A DNA stretch of 37,198 nt, from contig JAIPMN010012453.1 of NCBI GenBank assembly GCA_020650975.1, forward strand, positions 1 to 37,198, read 5' to 3'. The notes beneath the pieces were generated by a model. It saw only the letters and a list, made by a program, of their open reading frames with translations, did not search any database and was not told where the DNA came from. A program made the position numbers and the translations under genes. Below, piece by piece: positions 1 through 7,642 of this stretch. The DNA comes from Apostichopus californicus. Its lineage: Eukaryota > Echinodermata > Holothuroidea > Aspidochirotida > Stichopodidae. Position 1 is the first letter of the stretch. The number at the start of each line of letters is the position of its first letter.

Positions 1-170
1 AATGGAAACAATTACAAAGTTTTACTATTTGTCATGTACAGAAGTCCAAACTTTCCTTGAAGTTGACGGTCTGCATCACAGAGCAATGTTGAATTTCTTT
101 GCAGGAAAAATATACCGAATTAAACTAAATGTCAGTATTGCCCCAAATTTTTATATAACACAACATACAT
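1..170. other. left edge, no recognised feature
   Basis: AT-rich sequence with no recognised coding similarity, splice-flanked exon or repeat. A 68-codon open frame here has no family features and is probably chance. If the DHDH-like gene on the minus strand continues leftward, this is part of its first coding intron. Confidence 0.5.
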
Positions 171-345
171 TCAGCACAGCATTTAAAGTAGATCAGTTTC
201 TGAGCTAATTAGCAACATTATTAATTATTTTATTATTAATTAGCTACTGTCACTTTGCCCACATTATTGAGTGAAATAGCCATCAGCACCAAAATCAAAA
301 CAGAACTATTCAAATAAAACTTGTAAAAGAAACGAAAAAAGTACC
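171..345 (+). repeat. direct repeat, copy A (intronic segment)
   Basis: This stretch matches 1043-1230 in the same orientation with scattered substitutions and small indels. Shared landmarks are TTTAAAGTAGAT, a TTATTAATTA block, and CACTTTGCCCACATTATTGA. Copy B abuts the donor side of the DHDH-like exon. Copy A lacks the exon and ends at the equivalent of the exon/intron junction. It looks like a duplicated piece of intron rather than a mobile element, because no terminal repeats are visible. Confidence 0.8.
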
Positions 346-401
346 AGTAGAAATTACTACATCTCTCCCACATTTCTTTATATAAATGAAATGGATGAGA
401 G

Positions 402-786
402 CAGTGGCGGAGCGTCCATACAGTCAGGGGGCGGATGCCCCCCCCCCCCTGACGGACTAACATGGACTGCTGGCGCCCTTTTCAGCTCTTTACCACTTTT
501 TACTTATTCGCGATTATTGACTTTTTTATTGCGCTCTCATCTACCTTTTGACATTTGTCACATTTTGTTGGTGTATTTTGGCGATGACACCTATGTATTC
601 TTCGTTTATCTGCAAATTAGCCAGGCCCGGAAAGGGTCATTTCCGGCGATCTAGGGAGTATCTTTACTCAAAAAATTTATGTACGCTACGCGCCAACCTG
701 TGGTGGCGCTCCGCTTAGATAGTGTTGAAAGCGCCCCTACAGACCATTCTCGCCCCTCCTGACCAATACCCCTAGCTCCGCCACTG
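402..786. mobile_element. hAT-type MITE, 385 bp, with 8-bp target duplication
   Basis: The element starts with CAGTGGCGGAGC and ends with its exact reverse complement GCTCCGCCACTG. It is flanked by a perfect 8-bp direct repeat, GATGAGAG, at 394-401 and 787-794. CAG...CTG termini with an 8-bp target duplication are the signature of hAT transposons. The element carries a 12-bp C run (438-449) and no plausible transposase, so it is non-autonomous. The perfect target duplication suggests a fairly recent insertion. It sits inside the stretch between the two direct repeat copies. Confidence 0.9.
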
Positions 787-908
787 GATGAGAGGTTCAG
801 AGATTTTTCAAAATTAATTACCAGATATTGCGAAGATTTTAGAATATGCTTACAATTGAAGTTTGTTGCTTTCCAGCATATCTGGGTGTATATATCATAC
901 TGATCACA

Positions 909-929
909 CCCCCCCCCCCAAAAAAAAAA
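909..929. repeat. C11-A10 homopolymer pair
   Basis: A run of eleven C is followed directly by ten A. It is low complexity and likely length-variable, and no associated element was recognised. Confidence 0.85.
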
Positions 930-1042
930 CGTGACTTCAATGTGAAAACATGCAGACAATTTGGCCACCTGAAAACTTCAAGGATAGCTGAGGTTGTTCA
1001 ACAAGATTATGTCATTTCTGACTCACCACTGGTCATCATCAT

Positions 1043-1230
1043 TCAGCACGGTATTTAAAGTAGATAAGTTTTTGATCTAACTAGCAATATTATTAATTAT
1101 TATATTATTAATTAGCTAATTAGCTAAAGTCACTTTGCCCACATTATTGAGTGAAATAGCTATAGGCTTCAGTACCAAAACCAAAACAGAACTAGTCAAA
1201 TAAACATGGTAAAGAAATTGAGAAAATACC
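1043..1230 (+). repeat. direct repeat, copy B (abuts DHDH-like exon)
   Basis: This is the second copy of the segment at 171-345. On the minus strand it forms the first ~190 bases of the intron after the DHDH-like exon. The similarity to copy A stops at the GGTA of the splice donor. Confidence 0.8.
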
Positions 1231-1439
1231 AATGCTGTCATCAGAAGCCAGTTCTTCATAGCTAGCATATGACTTAGGGATCTGGTGTAATTCAGCAAAC
1301 TTTCGAGACCGTTCTGCTGATCTGGCAGCCACAGCCATGACTGAGTGTAGTGTTGGATCCAGGGTGCTGAGAGCACACACAAAGTCGTGAGAGATCTTGC
1401 CTGCACTGCATATTCCCCAATGAAGTGCCATTTTAAATC
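1230..1439 (-). CDS. DHDH: dihydrodiol dehydrogenase-like protein, first coding exon (partial gene)
   Basis: This minus-strand exon encodes 67 complete codons from ATG at 1431-1429 plus one base. The N-terminus MALHWGICSAGKIS matches the start of trans-1,2-dihydrobenzene-1,2-diol dehydrogenase, an NADP-dependent oxidoreductase of the GFO/IDH/MOCA family. WGICSAGKIS is the glycine-containing beta-alpha turn of the Rossmann fold. VMAVAARSAERSRKFA and IPKSYASYEELASDD are also typical of the family. The exon ends ATTG|GTATTT (phase 1). A strong polypyrimidine tract and TAG (acceptor at 1441-1440) lie nine bases before the ATG, so a non-coding 5' exon probably lies at higher coordinates. The family is about 330 residues long. 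No later exon was recognised at 1-1229, so the rest should lie left of the window. A lone pseudogenic exon cannot be excluded, though the frame and both splice sites look intact. Confidence 0.85.
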
Positions 1440-1634
1440 CTAGAACGAATGAAATGAAAAAAGAAAAATCAGATTTCAATGAATACATTTCTTGTTCGGT
1501 ATTCTCTCGTAATGTCACAATTTGGGCAATTATCATCTTTGTAGTGCATATTTTTATATGTCTTAAGTTTGTCAATCATATACCACCTTAATATGATGAT
1601 CTTCAAAGTTACCCCCAACATAGTGAAAGAAGTA

Positions 1635-2004
1635 TTAAAAAGGGGGTGAAGACTCGCGCAAAAAGAAACGTTTCATGCCGGTAATCTGACCTAGTTTCGA
1701 ATGAGGTGTAACAGAAGTGTTAGACACCACCATCGATCCCAGAAAATACACACACAGCTTGCTACCGTCGGTAATTAGACACTAGTGTACAGTCAGTACA
1801 TACAGCTGCGGTTAATACCCACAGCACAGTGTATAAACGATACAGCGATGGACGTCTCAGGTCCAGCTAAAGATAACAAGGTATCACGTTTCATTACTGT
1901 CTGCATTTTGTAAGGAAACGAAAAAAACGTCACTTGCAAGCAACAGAAAGTTAACTTTTTCAGATGGCCGCACGCGATTTGGGGCGAGTCTTCAATGCCT
2001 TTAA
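1635..2004 (+). mobile_element. TTAA MITE family 1, copy 1
   Basis: This is a 370-bp element including TTAA at both ends. The 5' end reads TTAA then AG-rich sequence, then TGAAGACTCGCGC. The 3' end reads GGGGCGAGTCTTCAATGCC then TTTAA, which is the inverted complement, with terminal repeats of roughly 25 bp. The interior has no ORF. Three other copies in the same orientation lie at 14414, 19559 and 22531. A TTAA or TA target duplication cannot be told apart from the ends alone. Confidence 0.88.
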
Positions 2005-3019
2005 TTGCTGTAGAAGAAACATGATCTCACATGACACGCAATTTCGTAACAATAATATGAATAAAGATTTTGTGGTTTGCATAAGTTCACGCCCCTCTTT
2101 GAAGAAATGTCCAAGACGTTTGTATATAGGACAGATCCTCGGGCATGTAAAATACAGTGGTCAAGCACATTCGTGGTAGGCAGAAACGGACTCTGACGCA
2201 TGTACAGTTTGGCCGCGAGAAAAAGAGTATTACGAACGACATGGCCAAGACTACCTAACTACAGGATACTTAATCAAATCAACTAGGCCACCAGTTATAA
2301 CTACTAGTAATATAACCTAATTATAACCTTTATATGCCTACCTGTGAATACTCGAAGCATGTGGTACTGGTGGGCCTATGCGAGAACTTACCTAGACACG
2401 GTCTGCTTTCCTAAACTTGTTCTTTCAGTGATTTCAAGAATTACAAGTGATTTCAAGAAAACGTGAATGGGAGCAATACAATATCATCAGTTACAGACAT
2501 GCCCTCGCATGATCGTTGTTCAAACACACAGCTCCCGGACTGGTCAATGTCTAATTTGGCTGCTTCAATTTCTATGGTCTAAGGGCTTTGCAGCGCGTAC
2601 TCCATTGAATTTCGTAATTCTCCCACAAACTGCCTTGGTTTTACGGTTGAGTGCAAAAGTCATTAGTGCCGCCCGATAAAACAACTTACGCAGATTTACA
2701 TAGAGTATTGGATATTTTCCGTTTGATAAATGAAGCATCGTTGAGTTTTGATTTACATTAGAACTTTTTGTTACATGTCCATGTTTCACCCATCAGTCAC
2801 CATGTTTTCTTACAAAATCTGCAGGTTTATGTTTCCCGGGGTGAGGGAATGGAAAGTAAAAACATTTCGTTTTCCCCCAAGAAATGGGAGTTGGTTCTAT
2901 TTTCTTCTAAATAATTTTTTCTTAGGTTGGGACGCGATGGGGCGGATACGGTGACAATGCGGGAGATGAGCCTGGGGCCCCGGCTCCTGGCCCAAAGGGG
3001 CCCCTATCATGAGGTTCAA
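2005..3019. other. intergenic, no gene seen
   Basis: No exon with family similarity or bounded coding frame is evident. A GC-rich patch around 2968-2998 contains GGGGCCCC-type palindromes and may be the end of an old transposon, but no partner end was found. Confidence 0.5.
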
Positions 3020-3195
3020 GCAAGGGGCGTCCGCAGAAATGTTCACAAGGAGGGGGATGTTCAATAGGTCATGTAGGTGTAATACACTATTGATACTAAG
3101 CGGAGCGCCACCATCATTGTCGCGGAGCGTACCACGATTTTTTTTGCCAAAAAAAAACTCCTAGATCGACGGGAAAGACACTTCCCGGGCGTTTC
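3020..3195 (-). mobile_element. decayed relative of the 402-786 hAT MITE, inverted
   Basis: Read on the minus strand, 3190 down to about 3100 aligns with 628-722 of the hAT MITE. Both share GCCCGG, TTTCC, CGATCTAGG, GTACGCT and GGTGGCGCTCCGCTTAG in the same order. The remaining part down to about 3020 has the same C-rich character as the MITE's 3' end. No clean terminal repeat or target duplication survives. Confidence 0.7.
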
Positions 3196-4137
3196 AAGTT
3201 GCATTTACACATCTGTTATTCTGAGATCTCATGTCTTAGGATTTTGACTTTCAATAATTTCAGTAATGCATTATGGGTCCGTATGCAATGAACATAACTA
3301 GAGGACTGTTGGTTGGGTGAAATCATTGAAACGTCGAACGTTTAACTTTTTTGTCAATGTTTGATTTTCCAGGGGGGGGGGGGTGTGAGACCTAACTTGT
3401 AATGAAGGACTCACGTCGATTAGACTGGGTTAGTTTCAACGTCCAGTGAAACCATGACCTCAATGAGGCGTATTCTTCTGTTAATTTTTTTTAGTTACAT
3501 TTAATAGGTTCGAATCCCCGACGACGCATGTTTTTCTTGTAATTGCTCCTTTACGGTAAATGTCTGAGTGTTTATGCATGTTATTTTAGGTTTGTCGAGT
3601 CTGTGTTTTTTTCCTTTCCTTTTTGGTATTTTGTTTCACGCAAACACAGTAGGTGAATGAAATATTTTGTTCAACTTGTCAATAAAAACCGATCTGAACT
3701 TAAGACTTGAGTAATTAACTTGATAGTTTCTGTCTCCCCATGTCGACTTTCACTGAAAATTTTGCGGACAGTATTTAAATTGGAAGATATAGAGACAATC
3801 AAAGACGACAGTTTGGAGTTAAAACAAAACGAAAAGAAAATTACCACAAACCAATGCAAAACAACAACAACAACAAAAAACGAAGAAAAACAAAGCAAGA
3901 AAAGGAAAAATAATATTCAAAACCAAATTTGAAAATTTAAATTTAGATTTAAATTTAAAAAAAATAATAATACACAAAGCCACATTTCAACTTTTGAGTC
4001 GGGGTTAGGAGGTGTTTTTTATTATTACAGAAAAAGATTAATGAGTGTCGAAGACACAATGATGCGATTATTGCAGAGGGCACGTATAGGTCGTATTACA
4101 CTTTACACCAATAACATCAGTACAACATTACAAAATG
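3196..4137. other. intergenic, A/T-rich, no gene seen
   Basis: This stretch contains a G12 run (3372-3383), a short segment shared with the composite element (3396-3433 matches 5833-5869), and A-rich and AAATTT-rich low-complexity sequence around 3840-3965. No coding exon was recognised. Confidence 0.5.
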
Positions 4138-4232
4138 TCACGCTTAGATAGTTTGCAATGCCGTATCTACGGCTCTGATAGTTTGCCTACATTTTCGCCC
4201 CTCCCTTGGCAAATTCCTGGCTACGCGTCTGG
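4138..4232 (+). mobile_element. 3' end fragment related to the hAT MITE
   Basis: The segment runs from CACGCTTAGATAGT through TCGCCCCTCCC to CCTGGCTACGCGTCTGG. It parallels the last ~80 bases of the element at 402-786 (CCGCTTAGATAGT, TCGCCCCTCC, CTCCGCCACTGG). Only this 3' part is recognisable, with several substitutions. Confidence 0.6.
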
Positions 4233-4544
4233 TTTAAATTTGTTTGCACATGTGTCTCAGTAATGTAACTTTATTGCATGACTAACGGAATTTCTAATGT
4301 TAACAGAATCATTTTTATAACCCCTGTCAAGTCAGAACGCAACGGTTTTGTATTTCAGTCACGATAGGCGGCCGTCTAAGAGTTTTAATCCTGAGCTTTC
4401 TCAGTATATTGCTGCTGAAAGTGTCGTACCACAAGTAATCGTTCCATTGACTTACGTCACTTTCAAGACTGGCCGTTGAAAGCATATATAGATAGAAGTT
4501 TCTAGCTGGCATATCCTACCCTATGAACACATGGTAGCTGAGGG

Positions 4545-4581
4545 CAGTAGTGTATGTCGTGCTACTTCACCCCCCCCCCCC
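4545..4581 (+). repeat. left terminal inverted repeat of composite element
   Basis: The TIR begins CAGTAGTGTATGTCG and ends in a 12-base C run (4570-4581). It pairs with 7035-7072, with one clear mismatch before the homopolymer. Confidence 0.85.
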
Positions 4582-4691
4582 AAAGAGCCTCTATTGGGAG
4601 CCTCTACTGGGAGCCGAAGGCCCCCGTCTTTCGGGGCTCCTGTTTTTTCGGGAGCCTTCGCCACATTTTACTGTCTTCCTGATTTTGTCCC

Positions 4692-5640
4692 GATAATATA
4701 ATATAGTTGTCTGTTTTTCGGGCTGTTTCGGGAGCTTTAGCTTTTGATCTGTTTGGGAGTCTATTTTAACCCCACAACCTTTGTTGGATATTGCAAGACA
4801 GTACATTAGTTCCACATTACATGGTACAAAAACTGCAGAAGGGAATGTATACACGTATACACGCTATCATCCTATAGCGCTCCCGTTTGTAACAGAAGTC
4901 ATATATTACCAAACCAGCAATAGTTGCAAGACCTGCAACTGTCCCAAACAGGTCAAGCGGCATGCACTCAACCGAAACGGTTATCGGAAGTGTTAGAATA
5001 TACCGTGCATCGGCGCCACGGTCATTCAAGATTAACGAGGTTGAAGCAAAACGAGTTGTAACGCGACTAGATGTTATGATGTCAACGTTATGTTGGGAAT
5101 GCCCCTCTGAGAGCCGCAGGCATCCGTTTTTCGGGGGCCGTCTCCTGTTTTTTTCGGGCCGTTTCGGAAGCCTTCGTTTTGGCTTGTAAGAGTAATATAT
5201 ATATATAGGTATTTATAAAAGTATACTTGTTCAAGTATATATAGGCCTAGGTATTTATAAAATTAGGTATTATACAACTTATGTCAGGCTTTACCAGACA
5301 ATAAGTAAAACAATGTTACTCAGAAAAGAAAAGAAATAAGGAATGAACGACAAAGGTGAATACTAACAATGAATAGATAGGAAAATAAGATTTTACTAAT
5401 ATATATAAATTACATCAAGGAGCATAAAAAAACACACCGTGAGCAATTTGATGAGCACGCGAGCACAAAATGAGTCAAAGAGCAAAGGGCACACCGTGAG
5501 TAAAGAGAGTAGTCATGTGATGATCACGCGAGCACAAATTTAAAAGGAGTGACTCTAAGAGCAAAAGAGCACACCGTGAGCAAAATGATGAGCACGCGAG
5601 CACAAAATGAGTGACTCAAAGAGCAAAAGAGCGCGTGCTC
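4692..5640 (+). repeat. internal direct repeat unit 1
   Basis: Aligned with unit 2 it shares TTGTCTGTTTTTCGGG, CCCACAACCTTTGTTGGATA, AAACCAGCAATAGTTGC and the CGGGCCGTTTCGGAAGCC block. Unit 1 has about 130 extra bases at 5195-5330 (TATATA-rich). It lacks the 28S fragment of unit 2. Confidence 0.85.
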
Positions 5641-5645
5641 ATCAT
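5418..5645 (+). repeat. GAGCAC minisatellite block 1
   Basis: Imperfect tandem units contain GAGCACACCGTGAGCAAAAT, GATGAGCACGCGAGCACAAA and ATGAGTGACTCAAAGAGCA, with a period of roughly 65-75 bp. The block ends in an inverted version (GCGCGTGCTCATCAT). Confidence 0.8.
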
Positions 5646-5730
5646 AATATATTCAAAAAGTATATCATTCAAATGTTTGCTTAAAAGCTCTCATTTCATC
5701 GAATGACACAAAAAAATACGCACTCTCAAG

Positions 5731-5925
5731 ATGAGATTTCGTTGCAGAATATGTAACAAAGGATTTACTTGTCATTTTAACCTTCGTCGACACGAATCCG
5801 TCATTCAATCGGGCCAGAAGAGGGCTAATGGTCTTGTAATGAAGGACTCACGTCGATTTGACTGGGTTGTAAATATAATATTGTTGTCTGTTTTTCGGGG
5901 CCGTTTCGGGAGCTTTTGCTTTTGA
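5731..5925 (+). CDS. C2H2-zinc-finger-like short ORF inside the composite element
   Basis: This is a 64-codon frame opening with MRFRCRICNKGFTCHFNLRR and then HESV. It fits the C-x2-C-x3-F-x5-L-x2-H core of a classical C2H2 finger (C5, C8, F12, L18, H21). The second histidine, expected around residues 25-27, is absent. The following codons are not finger-like. The phrase around residues 36-46 (VMKDSRRFDWV) recurs with one change at 3396-3433. It is probably a captured or degenerate fragment rather than a functional protein. It sits in the spacer between the two internal repeat units. A chance open frame is possible but less likely, given the finger spacing. Confidence 0.4.
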   Translation: MRFRCRICNKGFTCHFNLRRHESVIQSGQKRANGLVMKDSRRFDWVVNIILLSVFRGRFGSFCF

Positions 5926-6078
5926 TTCGTTTGGGAGTCTTATCGAATCCCACAACCTTTGTTGGATATTCCAGGACAGTACATTAGTTCCACATTACAT
6001 GGTACATAAACTGCAGAAGGGAATGCATACACGTACACGCTATCATCCTAGCGCTCCCGTTTGTAATAGAAGTCATAT

Positions 6079-6295
6079 AAGCAGGATTGGCGCTGTGGGA
6101 TGAATCAAACGCAGGCTGGCTAAGCCGTCCGACTCGGTCGCACATCAGAGCCCACAAAAGGTGTTGGTTGATACAGACAGCAGGACGGTGGCCATGGAAG
6201 TCGGCATCCGCTAATGAGTGTGTAACGACTCACCTGCCGAATCAACTAGCCCTGAAAATGAAAGGCGCTGAGCGTGATGGTTGTGCCGGGCCGTT
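6079..6295 (+). pseudogene. 28S rRNA gene fragment
   Basis: This ~217-bp stretch reads through highly conserved large-subunit rRNA sequence. In order it has AAGCAG, TGGCGCTGTGGGATGAA, CATCAGAGCCCA, AAAAGGTGTTGGTTGATA, CAGACAGCAGGACGGTGGCC, ATGGAAGTCGGCATCCGCTA, GTGTGTAACGACTCACCTGC, CGAATCAACTAGCCCTGAAA and GGCGCTG. Several changes at normally invariant positions (for example AATGAGTG for AAGGAGTG, GACTCACC after AAC) and the loss of flanking rDNA mark it as a non-functional fragment. It interrupts unit 2 of the composite element, and unit 1 is the uninterrupted counterpart. Confidence 0.92.
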
Positions 6296-6671
6296 AGTAT
6301 CAAACCAGCAATAGTTGCTAGACCTGCAACTGTCCCAAACAACTAAACTAAACGCTTATCAGGAGTGTTAGATGTATAGAAGATACCGTGCGTCGGGGCA
6401 AAGGTCCTTCAAGATGAAAGAGATTGATGCAAAACGAGTTGTAGCGGAACTAGATGATATGATGCCATCGTTATGTTGTGAATGCCCTTCTGGGAGCCGC
6501 ATGCATCCGTTTTATGGGGGCCGTCTACTGCTTTTTCGGGCCGTTTCGGAAGCCTTCGTTTTAGCTTGTAAGAGTAATAGGAATCAAATAAATAAGGAAT
6601 GAACGACAAAGGTGAACACTAACAATAAATAGATAAGGAAATAAGATTTTACTACTATATATATAAATTAC

Positions 6672-6815
6672 ATCAAAAAGCAAAAGGGCACACCGTGAGC
6701 AAAAGAGCACACCGTGAGCAAAAGAGAGTAGTCAAGTGATGAGCACGGAAGCACAAAATGAGTGACTCAAAGAGCAAACGAGCACAACGTGAGCAAAATG
6801 ATGAGCACGCGAGCA
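6672..6815 (+). repeat. GAGCAC minisatellite block 2
   Basis: This is the shorter counterpart of 5418-5645 at the end of unit 2. It has the same AGCACACCGTGAGCAAA and ATGAGCACGCGAGCAC words. Confidence 0.8.
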
Positions 6816-6819
6816 CTAC

Positions 6820-7016
6820 GGCCAGTACCGTCTGACGTTTTACTCGGCTCATCCGGACTACTATGTTCGCTATTTCCATGAGAACGGTATCCACCATGTC
6901 ATCGTCCTCTTCACTGAGGTCATCAGTCGAATCACTTTCACGATGTTGGTATTTCACGCCGACACGAAGTGTATTCACATTACGCTCTTCACCATTCACA
7001 CTGTCCCGGTAGAGGC
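6820..7016 (-). CDS. acidic coding-like segment inside the composite element
   Basis: The minus-strand frame is open across the whole right end of the element (6673-7116). The part from about 7016 down to 6820 looks coding. It has a charged region VKYQHRESDSTDDL followed by SEEDDDMVDTVLMEIAN, then a basic/hydrophobic tail. Nothing in it was recognised as a known family. The frame continues into minisatellite on one side and the TIR with its G run on the other, so the true limits are unknown. It could be a captured host exon or a remnant of an element-encoded protein. Confidence 0.35.
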
Positions 7017-7034
7017 TCCCAGTAGAGGCTCCCA

Positions 7035-7072
7035 GGGGGGGGGGGGGTGAAGTAGCACGACATATACTACTG
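7035..7072 (-). repeat. right terminal inverted repeat of composite element
   Basis: A G13 run (7035-7047) is followed by the inverse of the left terminal repeat, ending CTACTG at 7072. Confidence 0.85.
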
Positions 7073-7301
7073 AAGGCATGGCATGTCATGGCATTTGCAT
7101 GTTCCCATATCATCACAATTGAGATTTTGAGCTAGAATTAAGAGTTAGTATAGCATGCTGAACTCTAGTCTAGATCTTGACGGTTCAGTGTTATTCCGAT
7201 AGCTGTATGAAACGGCCGACGCCTTCACTTTACCAATTTGTGGCGCCCTTTATTTTTTAATTCCGTAGACCCTGCGCGCTCCGAACAGACAACCAAAAGA
7301 G

Positions 7302-7528
7302 ATGCAAATAGAGGGCGGGCTGGTGGATATTCGAGATCGCGAGTATATATACTGAAAAGAGAAACCTACGATCTTGAACAAGACTAGCTGAACACCAACC
7401 CTCTGTCAGCTCGCCCGGACTAATATCAACATTTAACCTACGAATTTTTAAAATGCTTTATATCAACTTCAATCCTACTTATTTCTGCACCATGCATCTG
7501 TACTTTGATTTATGCTCTTTCAAATAAA
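7302..7528 (+). promoter_or_regulatory. orphan promoter-like module
   Basis: A perfect octamer ATGCAAAT (7302-7309) is followed by GGGCGGGC (7313-7320) and TATATATA (7344-7351). About 100 bases further on is a 24-codon ORF (7453-7527), whose TAA stop lies within an AATAAA signal (7523-7528). The order resembles a compact Pol II promoter plus poly(A) signal. An LTR-like origin is possible but no TG...CA ends were recognised. No known gene follows. Confidence 0.35.
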
Positions 7529-7617
7529 AAGGCAAAAAAGACAATGATGGTGACTGGAAATATACCAAAACAAGCTCTGCATTGGGCCATTTTACGTATT
7601 ATTGGCGGTTAATGCCG

Positions 7618-7642
7618 ATTTGCATTACCGCAATTGCGGCAT
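7618..7642. promoter_or_regulatory. inverted octamer and 12-bp palindrome
   Basis: ATTTGCAT (7618-7625) is the octamer on the minus strand. It is followed by the perfect palindrome CCGCAATTGCGG (7628-7639). ATGCCG (7612-7617) and CGGCAT (7637-7642) form a wider inverted pair. Function is not known. Confidence 0.3.

Larger units (their letters stand above)
5870..6815 (+). repeat. internal direct repeat unit 2 (contains rDNA fragment)
   Basis: This is the second copy of 4692-5640. Removing 6079-6295 restores collinearity with unit 1 across GAAGTCATAT and CAAACCAGCAATAG. Confidence 0.85.
4545..7072. mobile_element. composite TIR element, 2.5 kb, carrying rDNA and ORF fragments
   Basis: The outer ends are inverted repeats of about 37 bp. 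The left end reads CAGTAGTGTATGTCGTGCTA then CTTCAC and a C run. The right end, on the other strand, reads CAGTAGTATATGTCGTGCTA then CTTCAC and a C run. Both are followed inward by GGGAGCCTCTACTGGGAGCC-like sequence. The interior is a tandem duplication with ~1.18 kb offset: 4692-5640 matches 5870-6815. Each unit ends in a GAGCAC minisatellite. The second unit contains a 28S rRNA fragment. A C2H2-like ORF lies in the spacer between units, and an acidic ORF lies near the right end on the minus strand. The CAG...CTG ends are hAT-like, but the flanking 8-mers do not match, so the superfamily is not assigned. Confidence 0.8.

Noticed and set aside
236..463. Minus-strand frame whose C-terminal part resembles that of another frame at 1116-1406
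   Set aside because: The similarity comes from the directly repeated intron segment, not from a shared protein family.
1440..1575. N-terminal extension of the DHDH-like protein through the upstream open frame
   Set aside because: A polypyrimidine tract and AG acceptor lie just before the family-typical MALHWG start, and the upstream residues are unlike the family.
3507..3517. GGTTCGAATCC, a perfect tRNA/SINE B-box word
   Set aside because: The flanks do not form a T-stem, and no A box or cloverleaf lies upstream, so a tRNA or tRNA-derived SINE is not supported.
5418..6815. GAGCAC tandem blocks as a CRISPR-like array
   Set aside because: Units are imperfect, with no constant repeat and unique spacers, and the DNA is clearly eukaryotic. 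They are minisatellites.
4537..7080. 8-bp hAT target duplication around the composite element
   Set aside because: The flanking 8-mers (GCTGAGGG left, AAGGCATG right) do not match, so hAT membership was not asserted.
7241..7248. TGGCGCCC, resembling a lysine-tRNA primer binding site of an LTR element
   Set aside because: It precedes rather than follows the TATA/poly(A) module, and no LTR ending in CA lies next to it.
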